A stretch of DNA of 53,960 nt from Ruminococcus sp. AM36-2AA (GTDB taxonomy: Bacteria; Bacillota; Clostridia; Lachnospirales; Lachnospiraceae), in contig NZ_QTYB01000016.1 of NCBI RefSeq assembly GCF_003461955.1, positions 22,149 through 76,108 on the forward strand, read 5' to 3'. Positions 42,776-51,353 of the stretch are shown here, one piece after another; within the stretch, counting starts at the first letter, position 1, and each line of letters begins with the position of its first letter. A model generated the notes under the pieces. It did not search any database and was not told the DNA's origin. It saw nothing but the letters and a program-made list of their open reading frames with translations. Made by a program: the position numbers and the translations under genes.

Positions 42776-42961
42776 TTACTCCTTTTTTTATAAAATTTCA
42801 ACAAATAATTTATACATATTTTATAAATTTGCATACGTTTTTTTGTGCAGATTTCAATTTCAAAAATAAAAGGCATCTATTTCTCGCAGAATTTTTCTCT
42901 TTACTTTTCCTGAAAAAATCTGCTATAATAATCCTCGCGCAAATTGAATATGGATTTTTCT

Positions 42962-43021
42962 GACACTAAATATCGCTTTGGCTGATGTCTGATGGCCGGG
43001 GCATATTTGGTGTCTTTTTTT
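42962..43021 (+). terminator. strong plus-strand hairpin with T7 tail, possibly the end of a small RNA
   Basis: GACACTAAATAT (42962-42973) pairs with ATATTTGGTGTC (43003-43014), followed by seven Ts. No plus-strand gene precedes it. TGCTATAATA at about 42921-42930 could be a -10 box, giving a transcript of about 85 nt. No known RNA family was recognised. The surrounding 42776-43032 stretch holds nothing else. Confidence 0.5.
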
Positions 43022-43032
43022 GTGCTGAAATC

Positions 43033-43443
43033 CTATTTCATACTTTCATTCAATAAACAAGGAGGGCTCATCATGCCAAAAACAAAACACCCCAGCATCT
43101 GGGAGTTTGCAGCATTGACAATAGCTCCCACCTGAAGTCTGGTAATGTCTCCCTGCCAGATAGAGATTTTTTCTGCAAAAACATCTCTGCTGTTGCAGCT
43201 GTCTTTTACTGTGGGAATCTGGTCCAGAGTCACGATTCCTTTTTCCCGGGCATCTTCCTGAAGAAATGCATCCTGTACTTCCTGCACCTCAGCATCCAGA
43301 TGACGGGGCATGCGGATATTCATTAAAGACCGGAGGATCCTTCGTTTCTCCGGCTCGGAATCCGGTACTGCAAGATCACTGTATTCTCCAGAATCCTCTT
43401 TAAATTTTTCTACAAGATAATCGAGACGTTGTTTCTGCTCCAT
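43033..43443 (-). pseudogene. truncated macro-domain protein
   Basis: The N-terminal 115 residues match the start of the clostridial protein-ADP-ribose hydrolases that partner sirtuins: a helical lead-in ('QKQRLDYLVEKF ... RRILRSLMNIRMPRHL'), then the macro domain entry 'ISIWQGDITRLQVGAIVNAANSQMLGCF' with the ADP-ribose-binding Asn-Ala-Ala-Asn. The sequence then breaks into 'VFGMMSPPCLLNESMK' and stops, where about 130 residues of the domain should follow. Without the glycine-rich loop it cannot bind ADP-ribose. A Sir2 fragment lies directly upstream, so the pair is the wreck of a SirTM-type operon. Confidence 0.8.
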
Positions 43444-43460
43444 AAGATTCTCCCCTCCTA

Positions 43461-43665
43461 TTACATATTCTTCCTGATATCATCCAAGCTCTCACAAAGA
43501 TCCCGGTTGATCCCGATTCCCCTTTTACCAAAGCTCTCCGGTATCACTGCCTCATCCAGGTTCAGCCGCACCAGATTTACATTCTTATTCTCCCGCACCA
43601 TTTTTTCAAATGGAAAACGGATAATGGATGGGGTGTTAAAACCAACTCCAAGCTCCTTGCTTTAG
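43461..43665 (-). pseudogene. C-terminal fragment of a Sir2-family (SirTM) protein
   Basis: The frame ending at the TAA 43461-43463 reads 'ELGVGFNTPSIIRFPFEKMV', then 'VNLVRLNLDEAVIPESFGKRGIGINRDL' and 'ESLDDIRKN'. This is the end of the Rossmann domain of macro-associated sirtuins ('GVGFNTPxIIRFPFE'). Everything upstream, including the catalytic histidine and NAD site, is missing; an in-frame TAA lies just before. It precedes the macro-domain remnant by 18 nt, as in intact SirTM operons, which ADP-ribosylate or lipoylation-linked targets under oxidative stress. Confidence 0.75.
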
Positions 43666-43704
43666 GTCAAGGATTTTTTGGCCCGATCACGAAAAAGCAA
43701 TAAA

Positions 43705-43774
43705 AATGCGGCATATATGTAAAACAGATCCATACTCCACTTTATGATCCGTTTTCCGTCACATACGCCGCATT
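43705..43774 (-). terminator. terminator downstream of the small 73-residue gene
   Basis: AATGCGGC (43705-43712) pairs with GCCGCATT (43767-43774), with further pairing inside (AAAC/GTTT, ACAT/ATGT). A T run follows on the minus strand. Confidence 0.65.
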
Positions 43775-43779
43775 ACCCA

Positions 43780-44001
43780 TTATTCAGAAAATGTATATCT
43801 TACCATGTATCCTTTTCCATCACCGGTCACGATCACAACCCCGCCGTCGGGATTCTCAATCTTATCAATGATTGGAAATCTTCCTTTTTCTTTGACATAA
43901 GCTTCCGGGCTCTCAATCTTTGCTTCAACGATCTCTTGCTGAGAATGGCGATCACCACCACAGGGATTAATAGTTTCAATAATGATCTCGTATTCCTTCA
44001 T
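43780..44001 (-). CDS. small protein of unknown function
   Basis: This 73-residue protein has its ATG at 44001 after GAGGTGAAGGGT. 'EYEIIIETINPCGGDRHSQQEIVEAKIESPEAYV' and 'DGGVVIVTGDGKGYMVRYTF' suggest a compact beta-rich fold; no family was recognised with confidence. It has its own terminator and no close operon partner. The single cysteine next to two glycines and a histidine could bind metal, but this is only an observation. Confidence 0.65.
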   Translation of the reverse strand: MKEYEIIIETINPCGGDRHSQQEIVEAKIESPEAYVKEKGRFPIIDKIENPDGGVVIVTGDGKGYMVRYTFSE

Positions 44002-44127
44002 ACCCTTCACCTCTTTCATAATGCAGTTTTTCGGTTCCTATACTTATATTTTATCGCAAAAATCCCGGCTCTGCAAAATGTATTTTGCACAAAATATCAG
44101 AAGATTTATTGGTGTCTTTCACTATAT

Positions 44128-44733
44128 TCAGGCTTCTTCCGCATCCATCTCTTTTTGAATCTCATCTTCGCTTTCTGCCATAGCCTGAAGTGTCATAGTA
44201 AGAAGTTTCGCAAGATCCCAGCCCAGCTGATCTGCGCCTCGCTGGATCACTTCTCTGGAACAGCCTGCCGCGAAACCTTTGCTTTTATATTTCTTTTTCA
44301 GGGATTTCAGCTCCATATCCTTGGTACTCTTGGACGGACGCATCAGCGCCGCTGCCCAGATCAAACCGGTGAGCTCATCCGCTGCAAAAAGGACTTTTTC
44401 CATCTCATGCTCCGGCGCAGTCTCAATGGTAGCTCCACAGCCAACAGTAATTCCATATCCATGAGAAACCACCGCATGAATGATATCTTCTCCCACACCT
44501 GCCTCACGGAGAAGTTCCGGTGCTTTCAGGCAGTGTTCTTCCGGGTAAAGTTCAAAATCAATATCATGGAGCAGACCTACAATGCCCCAGTATTCTGCGT
44601 CATCGCCATAGCCCAGCTCTTTTGCATACCATTTCATCACTGCCTCCACAGTCAGTGCATGCTGGATGTGAAAAGGATCTTTATTGTATTTTTTTAATAA
44701 TGCAAATGCTTCGTCTCTTGCTATATGTTCCAT
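44128..44733 (-). CDS. HD-domain hydrolase
   Basis: This 201-residue HD protein has metal ligands visible in 'FHIQHALTVEAVMKWYAKELG', 'VGLLHDIDFEL' (the HD pair), 'HAVVSHGYG' and 'LFAADELTG' (final Asp). It resembles the small clostridial HDIG-like proteins with broad phosphohydrolase annotation. The C-terminal lysine-rich stretch and acidic tail are ordinary. GAGGACAGAAAA precedes the ATG. Substrate unknown; nucleotides or phosphomonoesters are likely from family knowledge. Confidence 0.85.
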   Translation of the reverse strand: MEHIARDEAFALLKKYNKDPFHIQHALTVEAVMKWYAKELGYGDDAEYWGIVGLLHDIDFELYPEEHCLKAPELLREAGVGEDIIHAVVSHGYGITVGCGATIETAPEHEMEKVLFAADELTGLIWAAALMRPSKSTKDMELKSLKKKYKSKGFAAGCSREVIQRGADQLGWDLAKLLTMTLQAMAESEDEIQKEMDAEEA

Positions 44734-44842
44734 TTTTCTGTCCTCAATTCTGTTCTACTATCTATCACATCTGTCTTGCTGTACCAGAAAACCATATGTT
44801 CTGCCATTCTTCATTGTATTCTGACACAGCCCGATGCATACA

Positions 44843-45340
44843 TTATTCTACAAAGTAGATCCTGCTCTCGTCAAAACGATCCTGCTGCTTCCTGCTCTCT
44901 GCCGGATATCCCAGGGCAAAGAGGGAAAAAACTTCCACATTCTCCGGAAGTTTCAGAATATCATGGACCAGATCCATGCGATCCTGCATCGGCGCGATTC
45001 CGATCCAAACGCCGCCAAGTCCCAGCGCATCCGTTTCCAGCCAGATATTTTCCTGGGCGATAGACATGTCGATCTGCGCCATGTCCTGCACAACCAGTCC
45101 CTCTTTCCGATATACCGGAACGATCACAACCGGCGCACCTGCCGCACATCCGGAATAAGGAGTCGCTTTGGAAAGTTCCCTGATCTTCTCCTTATCTGTC
45201 ACAACATAAAACTCCCACGGCTGCTGATTACATGCACTTGGCGCCTGCATACCGGCTTTCAGGATCTGAAGGATTTTCTCTTTCTCCACGGGTTTATCTT
45301 CATATTTACGGATACTTACTCTGTGAAAAATATTCTCCAT
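44843..45340 (-). CDS. nitroreductase-family FMN protein
   Basis: This 165-residue flavoprotein begins 'FHRVSIRKYEDKPVEKEKILQILKAGMQAPSACNQQPWEFYVV', the FMN-binding signature of the nitroreductase family. 'IAQENIWLETDALGLGGVWIG' is the second conserved part and 'FALGYPAE' the third. It is a typical NAD(P)H-dependent reductase with unknown natural substrate. It lies on the same strand as the HD gene but 109 nt away, so co-transcription is uncertain. Start follows GAGGAGGAAATATC. Confidence 0.88.
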   Translation of the reverse strand: MENIFHRVSIRKYEDKPVEKEKILQILKAGMQAPSACNQQPWEFYVVTDKEKIRELSKATPYSGCAAGAPVVIVPVYRKEGLVVQDMAQIDMSIAQENIWLETDALGLGGVWIGIAPMQDRMDLVHDILKLPENVEVFSLFALGYPAESRKQQDRFDESRIYFVE

Positions 45341-45517
45341 GATATTTCCTCCTCGTCTTTATGATCTACATTACTTTTCTGGTTTTATTTTGTCAGTGGG
45401 ACTTCCACATTCTGTCTCTTTAATCATATCCTTCTCTGACAAAATCCTCTTTGCTCATTTTAGCACAGTTTTTTGCAGACGGACAGACCACATTCCTGAA
45501 AACGTTTACACGGTATC

Positions 45518-46476
45518 CTATACCCATTTTTTCTTTCTCAGATATAACATACATCCCAGGCACAGCACCAGCTGCAGGATCGAAGAAAACGGTGTTGCCA
45601 GCCCGATATCAAACAGCGTCGCACCGGCTCTGCGGCTCATAAACCATGACACCGGAACTCTCACACAGAAAGCACCTATGATTCCCTGGATCATTACAAA
45701 CTTCGTCATACCGATTCCATTATAAAATCCGATATAGCAGAAAAAGATTGCCGTAAACAGACAGTCAATGGCATAAGCTTTCAGGTAATCTGCCGCTGCC
45801 TCGATGACCATTGCATCGGAGGAAAAAATTCCCGCCAGCACATTTCCATGGAAAAATGACAGGAAAAACATTCCAACACCAATGGCAAAAGAAACCGCCC
45901 CACCATTTTCCGGAGAGTCCGGCCGTGGACCCCGATATCCGTTTTATGCATTTCAAAAGGCAGCTCTTTTTTGCGGATAACGCCAAAGGAAACGATCACA
46001 CTGATGATCTGTGCAAATACAGTTGCAAAAGCAGCTCCTGACGTTCCCATCTTAAATCCCGCACAGAGGATCAGATCCTCTGCAATATTGAATACACATG
46101 CAACGGCAACCGTAAACAGCGGCGTTCTGGAATCTCCGATCCCCCTAAAAATACAGCCGATCAGATTGTACGCCACGATCACCAGCATACCGCCGCCACA
46201 GATCCGCACATAAGCAACTGTTTTGTCAAAAGCTTCCTCCGGCGCATTCATAATGCTGCTTACCTGTGGTGCAAAAATCACAAGCACCGCAGTCATGACC
46301 AGTGCGATCACCGTAAACATCACAATAGCCGTTCCTACTGTCCGTCCTCCCTGTTTCCGCTCTCCACAGCCAATCTGCTGTCCCAGGAGCACTGTCGTTC
46401 CCATGGCAAAACTGCTCACAAGATTGGTAAGCGTCATCAGGATCTTGCCCTGTGTAAAAGTGTTGTTTTTTTCCAT
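45518..46476 (-). pseudogene. MATE-family efflux gene with two internal deletions and a frameshift
   Basis: The start at 46476 is intact ('MEKNNTFTQGKILM'), but the sequence jumps to 'TLTNLVSSFAMGTTVLLGQQIG', skipping about 45 residues that form the first helices. After 'TLRKMVG' (about 45940) the frame shifts: the original frame runs into nonsense and stops near 45781. The correct sequence resumes in another frame as 'FAIGVGMFFLSFFHGNVLAGIFSSD' and runs to a proper end at 45518. About 100 residues are also missing at this second break. An intact MATE is about 450 residues. The gene cannot make a working Na+/H+ drug antiporter. Confidence 0.88.
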
Positions 46477-46510
46477 TCTTATCCTCCTCTTCTTAATAAA
46501 CGTTAAAAAA

Positions 46511-46553
46511 GCTGGATAAGCAACAGACATCTCAGCCTGTCATCTTATCCAGC
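46511..46553 (-). terminator. terminator after the SGNH esterase gene
   Basis: GCTGGATAAG (46511-46520) pairs perfectly with CTTATCCAGC (46544-46553), with inner ACAG/CTGT pairing. Six Ts follow on the minus strand. Confidence 0.8.
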
Positions 46554-46691
46554 CATTGTTTCCGTCGAACAATCAACCCTCCGATGAACATCCACAGTAT
46601 ACTATATGCGATTTTTTACGTCAACCTTGATCTTACGCAATTCAGTTTCAAAAATATAATCTCTTTTGTCTGCAGCTGCACATTACGTATC

Positions 46692-47825
46692 TCATTTATT
46701 TTTATATACACCCAGCACATTTTCAATATAATCTGCCATTTCCTGCGCCATCTCAAACTGCTCCGGAATACGGGGATGCCCCGGCGTAGCCACACCGTTT
46801 CTGCTGAACAGAAAATGTGAGATCTTCTCATCTTTCACAGAATTTACAACCCGGTCAATAGCATCATCCCAGCTCTTATCATGCTGCAAAACAGTCGTAC
46901 AGCAGACGATCCACGCCTCCGGATAAACACCACGGAGCTTTTTCAGAAAATCCCCATAGTGACTCCGCCACCTGTCAGCCATCTCACAACAATATGAATA
47001 ACTCTTCTCCACCTGCGTCACCTGCTCCTGATCCGGTTCCTGTTCGTGAACACAGACACCCTGTGCTTTCTTCTCAGCCTCCACTTTCATATAATCCACC
47101 GGATAATTATCATTCTGGCCCAGAGCCACGATCACCACCTGGGGAACAAATTTCGAAAAATCCCACTCCGTCATCTCCCCAAGCATGGTGTTATAATGAA
47201 TCTTATCCCACGCAGTCTCCATTCCAGTCTGCTCTGGCCTGTGAAACCACCCATGACCATCCATCAGCGCGATCCCGCCCTGAGCAATATCATGAAGTCG
47301 CGCCCCAAGCATCCTCGCCGTCATCCAAGGAAAAGAAAACCAGCAATTAGAAAAACCCCCTTCATGCTCCATATCCGTTTTACCAATAAAATCAATCGCC
47401 TCCACCGACTCCCCGGCAGAAACCGAATCCCCATAAACCTCAATCCTACGCTCCGAAACCGGAGGCAGCTCAATCAATCTCTCACCATCCCCAATCTCAA
47501 ACCCCAGAATCTTCAGCTCATGACACCCATCCTGCCTCTTAAAAAACAACACATGATGCACCCCAGACTCATTCTCCGGCACCCTAACCTCAATAACCGT
47601 CTCACCGGACTTTTTCAAATAAAACGCCGACTGCACCTGATCCAGAATACACCCCAGATAATTCTGCCAGTACTCATTAAAATTCTCCACATGAATCCTC
47701 AGCACCTCCCCTGAAAACCAAAACTCCGCCGAAGACCCCGGAAACACCCAGACCGGCTCCGCCTCCACCCTACAGTCAATCCTCCCTGTATATCGAATCC
47801 TCTCATCATTGGCACAAATCCACAT
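46692..47825 (-). CDS. SGNH/GDSL carbohydrate esterase, CE2-like
   Basis: This 377-residue protein has an N-terminal beta domain of about 130 residues ('YTGRIDCRVEAEPVWVFPGSSAEFWFSG'), as in CE2 esterases, and an SGNH domain with the nucleophile in 'VYGDSVSAGES', the block III 'VVIVALGQNDN' (oxyanion Asn) and 'GVATPGHPRIPEQ' supplying the catalytic His. It has no signal peptide. It probably deacetylates imported acetylated oligosaccharides. Codons favour G or C in the third position more than neighbours in the left half of the window. Confidence 0.85.
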   Translation of the reverse strand: MWICANDERIRYTGRIDCRVEAEPVWVFPGSSAEFWFSGEVLRIHVENFNEYWQNYLGCILDQVQSAFYLKKSGETVIEVRVPENESGVHHVLFFKRQDGCHELKILGFEIGDGERLIELPPVSERRIEVYGDSVSAGESVEAIDFIGKTDMEHEGGFSNCWFSFPWMTARMLGARLHDIAQGGIALMDGHGWFHRPEQTGMETAWDKIHYNTMLGEMTEWDFSKFVPQVVIVALGQNDNYPVDYMKVEAEKKAQGVCVHEQEPDQEQVTQVEKSYSYCCEMADRWRSHYGDFLKKLRGVYPEAWIVCCTTVLQHDKSWDDAIDRVVNSVKDEKISHFLFSRNGVATPGHPRIPEQFEMAQEMADYIENVLGVYKNK

Positions 47826-47869
47826 AAAATATCCCCTTAACTTTTTGTTTATAGCTCACACATCACTTA

Positions 47870-48789
47870 TTACAGATTATACTCACCATACAGCTTCTGA
47901 CGCCATTTTACATCCGTCACCACACGCTGCACTTCATCCGACCGCCCCTCCAGAAACAATCGATTGATCAGTGCACTCAATCTTGCTTCACCCTCTGCTT
48001 TTCCTTCCGCTTTTCCAATCGCCATTCCTTCCTCGCGAAGCCTCTCAGATTCCAACTGCAAAACTTTTCCACCCATAACCTCGCCAACTCCTTTCCGAAC
48101 TTTTTCTTTATTCCTGAAAACATAATCCGATATTCTGATAATCAGCCTGTTCAGATCTGTATACAACTCTGACCTCCCGGAAATCGAAATTTCCTTCCCC
48201 AGTTTATTACGTATATCTTCATATTCACTTAATAATCTCTGAAGTTTTTCCGAATCTTTCTCTATTATATCCGCAGACTTCTCATATCTCATAATATAAA
48301 ATGGAAGCAGCATCAGAAGCTTTTTCTCAAAAATACTATCTTTTGTATAATGCTCCACTTTCACAGTTGGAACCCGATATACACACATCTGAGAATCCGG
48401 AAGGATTAACTCTACCTCCAGAAAATCCGGTGTCCTTTTTCCGCTTCTCAAATATAGTACGCAAGATCTGGGAAATTCTACGCAATATCTCCCATCAACT
48501 TTTTTCTGTGTTCCAATGCAATCGCAAAGTCATACTCAACCATCCTGACCGCCATTGTTTCATCATCCAGGCTCTGGCATTCAATATGATACAACATATC
48601 GCCAATCCTCAGACAGGAGTCGGTAATAATCTCCCCATCTTCCAACTGATGTTCATTACGAAGCTGAACAATCTTAACATCCTCCGGATATGCGGTATGG
48701 AACACCTCATTAATAAGCGGAACCACCAGATAAGTCATCTTCTCCACCATTGTCCGGAAAACATCATCGAATATAGTATTGTTGGTCAT
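47870..48789 (-). CDS. Rpn-family PD-(D/E)XK nuclease/transposase-like protein, split at a -1 slippery site
   Basis: The first part (48789-48478) holds 'NNTIFDDVFRTMVEKMTYLVVPLINEVF' and the nuclease core 'ITDSCLRIGDMLYHIECQSLDDETMAVRMVEYDFAIALEH'. It stops at a TAG 13 residues later. The -1 frame continues without a gap: 'VDGRYCVEFPRSCVLYLRSGKRTPDFLEVELILP ... RISDYVFRNKEKV' to 47870, ending with the usual GKAEGKAEGEA-type repeat tail. The switch point is A AAA AAG, a canonical -1 frameshift heptamer. This may be programmed frameshifting or a simple one-base loss in an A run. ATG 48789 follows AGGAG. Confidence 0.75.
48470..48505 (-). promoter_or_regulatory. candidate -1 ribosomal frameshift signal in the Rpn gene
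   Basis: On the minus strand the heptamer AAAAAAG (48505-48499), in phase as A AAA AAG, is followed by a 5-nt spacer. A 7-bp stem GGGAGAT/ATTTCCC (48493-48487 with 48476-48470, one G-U pair) comes next. The shift to -1 enters exactly the frame encoding the rest of the protein. Confidence 0.5.
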
Positions 48790-49058
48790 TAACACTCCTA
48801 CTGGTATATAAAATTATACCACATCACCCAAACATAAAAACCCCATAAAACGGATTTTCACAAACTCTACAGTAACTCCAAATGGAAAACGCTCCAGAAC
48901 ATGAAGCTCCAAGAATGTCCATACAGACAAAGATCTTATAAGATATAATAACCATACCACGCATCACCCCAAAAATCATCCAAAACTATTCCAAAAATTA
49001 TCCCATAATCCGACATCCACTCCCGCCAAACCACAAGGAAACTCAGCCTTTCCACCCA

Positions 49059-49082
49059 GGCATCCAGCGCAGCGCTGATGCC
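49059..49082. repeat. compact GC-rich hairpin in the 664-nt gap before the MerR gene
   Basis: GGCATC-c-AGCGC pairs with GCGCT-GATGCC around a single A. It sits in a pyrimidine-rich stretch (48960-49170) with no convincing gene, just left of a much longer inverted repeat. Confidence 0.45.
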
Positions 49083-49170
49083 TCATCCAACCCCCGAGCA
49101 GCCACCCTAAATCTCCCAACCTGAACACCCAACCGCGAAAGCCACCCAACCCTCCCGCCCTGAATAACCA

Positions 49171-49381
49171 GCCGTGGAGTGTGCATCGGTTCTGGCTGAC
49201 TCTGCAGGAGGGGAGCTGATTCTTGGCTGGCGGAAATCTGCGTTGTTTTACAAAAGTTCGCTGTTTGAGCGGCTGCACGACGCGAGTTCGGACTTTTGTA
49301 AAACGCTTTTAGCAGATTCCCGGCAGCCTAGAAGCCAGCCCCCGACGAAGCCCCAGCCAGAACCGATGCACACTCCACGGC
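49171..49381. repeat. long, nearly perfect inverted repeat of about 210 nt
   Basis: The outer 28 bases (49171-49198, GCCGTGGAGTGTGCATCGGT...) are exactly complementary to 49354-49381. Inner segments continue to pair with small gaps (GGCTGGCGGAAATCTGC with GCAGATTCCCGGCAGCC; TTTTACAAAAGT with ACTTTTGTAAAA), leaving a loop around CGCTGTTTGAGCGGCTGCACGA. The whole would fold as one hairpin of about 90 bp. It lies in the gap between the Rpn gene and the MerR gene. GC-rich palindromes like this recur in Lachnospiraceae genomes, to my recollection. Function unknown. Confidence 0.8.
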
Positions 49382-49459
49382 GTCCTATTCACGTCCTATA
49401 CTTGCATCCCCCCACCATTTATCATAAAATAAAAACAAAAACCCAAAGGAGGAATCCCC

Positions 49460-49897
49460 ATGTACACCATCGGCCAGGTATCCGAGATGTTCCATCTCCC
49501 CGTCTCCACCCTACGCTACTACGACAAAGAAGGCCTCTTCCCCAACCTCAAACGCGAATCCGGCATCCGCAAATTCAACGACCACGAACTGGAAGCCCTC
49601 CGCATGATCGAATGCCTCAAAGCCTCCGGCCTGGAAATCAAAGGCATCAAACAATTCTTCGAATGGTGCAACCAGGGAAGCAGCACCTACCAGAACCGCA
49701 AAGAACTCTTCGAGACAAGAAAAAAAGCCGTAGAACAGGAAATCCTACGACTCAATAAAACCCTCGATATGCTCAAATACAAATGCTGGTACTACGACCA
49801 GGCCATGAAAGAAGGAAACGAAGACAAGATCCGCCAGATGCTCCCGGACAACCTCCCGAAAGACATCCAGCAGCTATACGACAACGGCCACAAATAA
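49460..49897 (+). CDS. MerR-family transcriptional regulator
   Basis: This 145-residue protein has the MerR winged helix 'MYTIGQVSEMFHLPVSTLRYYDKEGLFPNLKRESGIRKFNDHELEALRMIECLKASGLEIKGI' split over residues 1-70. A coiled coil dimer helix ('RKELFETRKKAVEQEILRLNKTLDMLKYK') and a short C-terminal effector part ('CWYYDQAMKEG') follow. It is of the small-molecule-sensing type without a metal loop. AAAGGAGGAATCCCC precedes the ATG. It meets the MATE gene tail to tail with no gap. Codons end mostly in C, unlike its neighbours, which suggests a different history or strong selection. Confidence 0.9.
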   Translation: MYTIGQVSEMFHLPVSTLRYYDKEGLFPNLKRESGIRKFNDHELEALRMIECLKASGLEIKGIKQFFEWCNQGSSTYQNRKELFETRKKAVEQEILRLNKTLDMLKYKCWYYDQAMKEGNEDKIRQMLPDNLPKDIQQLYDNGHK

Positions 49898-51217
49898 CTA
49901 CCACGTCCGCCGCATATAAACAATCCCCGTAACATCTGCCATCACCCAGCCAATGGGAATCGCCACCCAGATTCCCACCTCACCGAACACAACAGAAAGA
50001 ACATAAGCCAGCAGAACACGAAGTCCCAGGGAGATCACCGTCAGCACAACCGACATCTCCGCCCGCTTGATCGCCCGGTAATAACCATACAGCAGAAACA
50101 GACAGCCAATCCCAAGATAAAACGCACCCTCGATCCGGAGATACTTCACCCCCGCAGCAATCACGGCCACCTCTTTCCCACTGACAAAAATCTTCATCAG
50201 CGGCCCGGCAAACAGACACACCAGCACTGAGATCATCACACTAAACCCGATACTCATGGCAAAAGCCACCCTGGTACCCTTGCGGATACGCTCCTGATTC
50301 CCGGCACCATAATTCTGCGCCACAAATGTAGAAAAGGCATTTCCAAAATCCTGAACCGGAAGATAGGCAAAAGTATCAATCTTCACAGCAGCCGCAAAAG
50401 CAGCCATCACCGTAGCCCCGAAACTGTTCACCAATCCCTGGACCATCAGAATACCAAAATTCATCACTGACTGCTGCAGACAGGTCAGAGAAGAAAGATT
50501 CACGATCTCACCAAGAATCCCCCGGTCAAAACAAAGCTCCTCTTTTCCAGGCAGAAGATCTTTGCAGGAATGCAGCACATAAATGGTAATCCCGATTCCT
50601 GACACATACTGAGCGATCACCGTAGCAAAGGCCGCACCTGCAATCCCCCAGGGAAGAACCGCCACAAACAAAAGATCCAGTCCAATATTCAGGACAGCGG
50701 AAACCGCCAGAAAAACAAGAGGCACCGTGGAATTACCAAGAGCCCTTAAAAGGCAGGAAAAAAAGTTATAAAGGGATGTTGCCACAAGCCCTGCAAAGAT
50801 CACAAGCAGATATGTTTTCATCCCATCGTACACTTCTTCCGGCACCCGCAGGAACCAGAGGATCGGGTCCGTAAAAAGGTACACCAGCACATTTAACAGC
50901 ACCGTTACACCCATGATCAGTCCAAAAGCATGGACAACAGAAAGCCGCAGCTCCCGGTCACTGCCCTTTCCCTTATAAATCGAAAAAAGAGCACCAGAAC
51001 CCATACTCAGTCCCAGAAAAACAGATGTCAGAAACGTCATCAAAGTATAGGCAGAACCAACGGCTGCCAGCGCATTTTTTCCAAGCACACGTCCTACGAT
51101 CAGGGTATCCGCAATATTATAAAACTGCTGCAGAAGATTACCCGCGATCATAGGCAGCGCAAACAGGATCAGACATTTGCCGATCCTGCCTTTTGTCAGA
51201 TCATAATACATTTTGCT
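49898..51217 (-). CDS. MATE-family multidrug efflux transporter
   Basis: This 439-residue, twelve-helix antiporter is intact. It begins 'YYDLTKGRIGKCLILFALPMIAGNLLQQFYNIADTLIVGRVLGKNALAAVGSAYTLM' (split here for the first helices) and shows the repeat of the same pattern in the second half ('LSSLTCLQQSVMNFGILMVQGLVNSFGATVMAAFAAAVKIDT'). I prefer ATG 51217, which has GGAG nine bases upstream, over ATG 51235. It probably exports cationic compounds with Na+ or H+. The convergent MerR gene may regulate it. Compare the broken MATE gene at 45.5-46.5 kb. Confidence 0.9.
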   Translation of the reverse strand, partial: SKMYYDLTKGRIGKCLILFALPMIAGNLLQQFYNIADTLIVGRVLGKNALAAVGSAYTLMTFLTSVFLGLSMGSGALFSIYKGKGSDRELRLSVVHAFGLIMGVTVLLNVLVYLFTDPILWFLRVPEEVYDGMKTYLLVIFAGLVATSLYNFFSCLLRALGNSTVPLVFLAVSAVLNIGLDLLFVAVLPWGIAGAAFATVIAQYVSGIGITIYVLHSCKDLLPGKEELCFDRGILGEIVNLSSLTCLQQSVMNFGILMVQGLVNSFGATVMAAFAAAVKIDTFAYLPVQDFGNAFSTFVAQNYGAGNQERIRKGTRVAFAMSIGFSVMISVLVCLFAGPLMKIFVSGKEVAVIAAGVKYLRIEGAFYLGIGCLFLLYGYYRAIKRAEMSVVLTVISLGLRVLLAYVLSVVFGEVGIWVAIPIGWVMADVTGIVYMRRTW

Positions 51218-51353
51218 ACACTCCATCATCCTCATACGCCAAAAATCAGGCCCCGATTTCTGACATACAGGAAAATGTCAGAGAAACTGAAACCTGATCT
51301 TCTTTGTATTTATAATCACAGGAATACCGGGGACGAAATTTTGCCCTGATACT

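Noticed and set aside
47046..47714. 222-codon plus-strand open frame
   Set aside because: It is antisense to the SGNH esterase; its proline/arginine/asparagine-rich composition comes from the codon bias of the real gene.
48976..49278. 100-codon minus-strand open frame beside and within the long inverted repeat
   Set aside because: Its glycine/tryptophan-rich sequence arises from the GC-rich repeat; no ribosome site and no domain.
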